Of a stretch of DNA of 6,026 bases, positions 5,782 through 6,026 are shown piece by piece. How positions within the stretch are numbered: the stretch's first letter is position 1; the number at the start of each line of letters is the position of its first letter. Made by a program: the position numbers and the translations under genes. The notes beneath the pieces are model-generated. The model had not been told where the DNA came from. It made no database searches and saw only the letters and a program-made list of their open reading frames with translations. The stretch covers positions 1-6,026 of the forward strand of contig JAJZLX010000495.1 in assembly GCA_021850555.1 (NCBI GenBank). The letters are read 5' to 3'. This DNA comes from Pseudomonadota bacterium. Its GTDB lineage: Bacteria; Pseudomonadota; Gammaproteobacteria; Steroidobacterales; Steroidobacteraceae.

Positions 5782-5993
5782 CGGTTATGGACGCGCTGTA
5801 CTCAGTGCTCACAGAGCACGGACGGATCGACGGACCCGAGGCGTATCGCGCGCTCATGGCACTGCCACCTTGTGCGAGACGGTTCGCGCTCGATACCGTC
5901 GATCCCATCACCATCGAGCGCTGCGATGCCGCGCGGCGCGAATCCATGCGCCTCGATCGCTGCAAGCGATCACGCATTCACCTCCGGAGGTAG
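5778..5993 (+). CDS. Small hypothetical protein in the transfer operon
   Basis: I do not recognise this protein. It is 71 residues if it starts at the GTG at 5778, which overlaps the preceding stop (GTGA), or 68 residues from the ATG at 5787. Neither start has a strong ribosome site, so translation is probably coupled to the TraL-like gene. It has two mild Cys residues (in PPCARRF and IERCDAARRE) and a strongly basic C-terminus (RLDRCKRSRIHLRR) that could contact nucleic acid. No membrane segment or known motif is visible. It sits where traM (IncP) or stbC (IncW) stands, but I see no sequence similarity that supports either name. Confidence 0.65.
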   Translation: MTVMDALYSVLTEHGRIDGPEAYRALMALPPCARRFALDTVDPITIERCDAARRESMRLDRCKRSRIHLRR

Positions 5994-5995
5994 GT

Positions 5996-6026
5996 ATGCG
6001 TCATCGTCACCGACTCGTTCTCTTCC
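5996..6026 (+). CDS. Start of another operon gene, cut off by window edge
   Basis: An ATG at 5996 follows a strong GGAGG Shine-Dalgarno (5986-5990) at 5-base spacing, two bases after the previous stop. The ten visible codons give MRHRHRLVLF and remain open at the edge. A basic start followed by hydrophobic residues would fit a signal peptide or membrane anchor, as in exported transfer proteins, but the fragment is too short to identify. Confidence 0.6.
   Translation, partial: MRHRHRLVLF

Overview
The window looks like part of a plasmid or integrated mobilizable/conjugative element from a GC-rich bacterium, most likely a proteobacterium. The evidence is a relaxase gene, a divergent operon of DNA-processing accessory genes, and a repeat-rich non-coding gap between them. 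Sampled 60-base lines in the relaxase and accessory operon are about 67-68% GC. Two sampled lines in the cysteine-protease gene are about 52% GC, so that gene is probably later-acquired cargo. I cannot name the species or the plasmid.

Layout from left to right. (1) The left edge holds the C-terminal part of an XRE/Cro-type regulator (+, ending at 308). (2) Two minus-strand cargo genes converge on it with a single base between stop codons: a 489-residue papain-like cysteine protease of unknown function (508-1977) and a 62-residue hypothetical protein (310-498). (3) A 164-base gap separates them from a minus-strand relaxase gene (2142-3911). Its product resembles the MOBV (Pre/MobM) class in its HNxR and HxDE...HxH motifs, and ends in what looks like an LPD7 domain. 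(4) A 315-base non-coding stretch (3912-4226) holds a perfect 24-bp palindrome flanked by hairpins, and is the best candidate for oriT and the divergent control region. (5) A plus-strand operon runs to the right edge: a 181-residue basic helix-turn-helix-like protein, an 88-residue HTH protein, a 231-residue TraL/StbB-like P-loop protein, a small hypothetical protein, and the first codons of another gene.

The probable working model is inference from family resemblance and gene order. The relaxase nicks oriT in the central gap and pilots the strand. The two small HTH proteins bind oriT or the operon promoter. The P-loop protein helps with plasmid positioning or transfer, as TraL/StbB do beside other oriTs. 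The order (oriT flanked by a relaxase gene on one side and small DNA-binding, TraL-like and further genes on the other) mirrors the IncP traI/traK-traL-traM and IncW stb arrangements, but is combined with a MOBV-like relaxase. The protease with its small partner, possibly with the XRE regulator, is the most obvious candidate for an undescribed accessory system.
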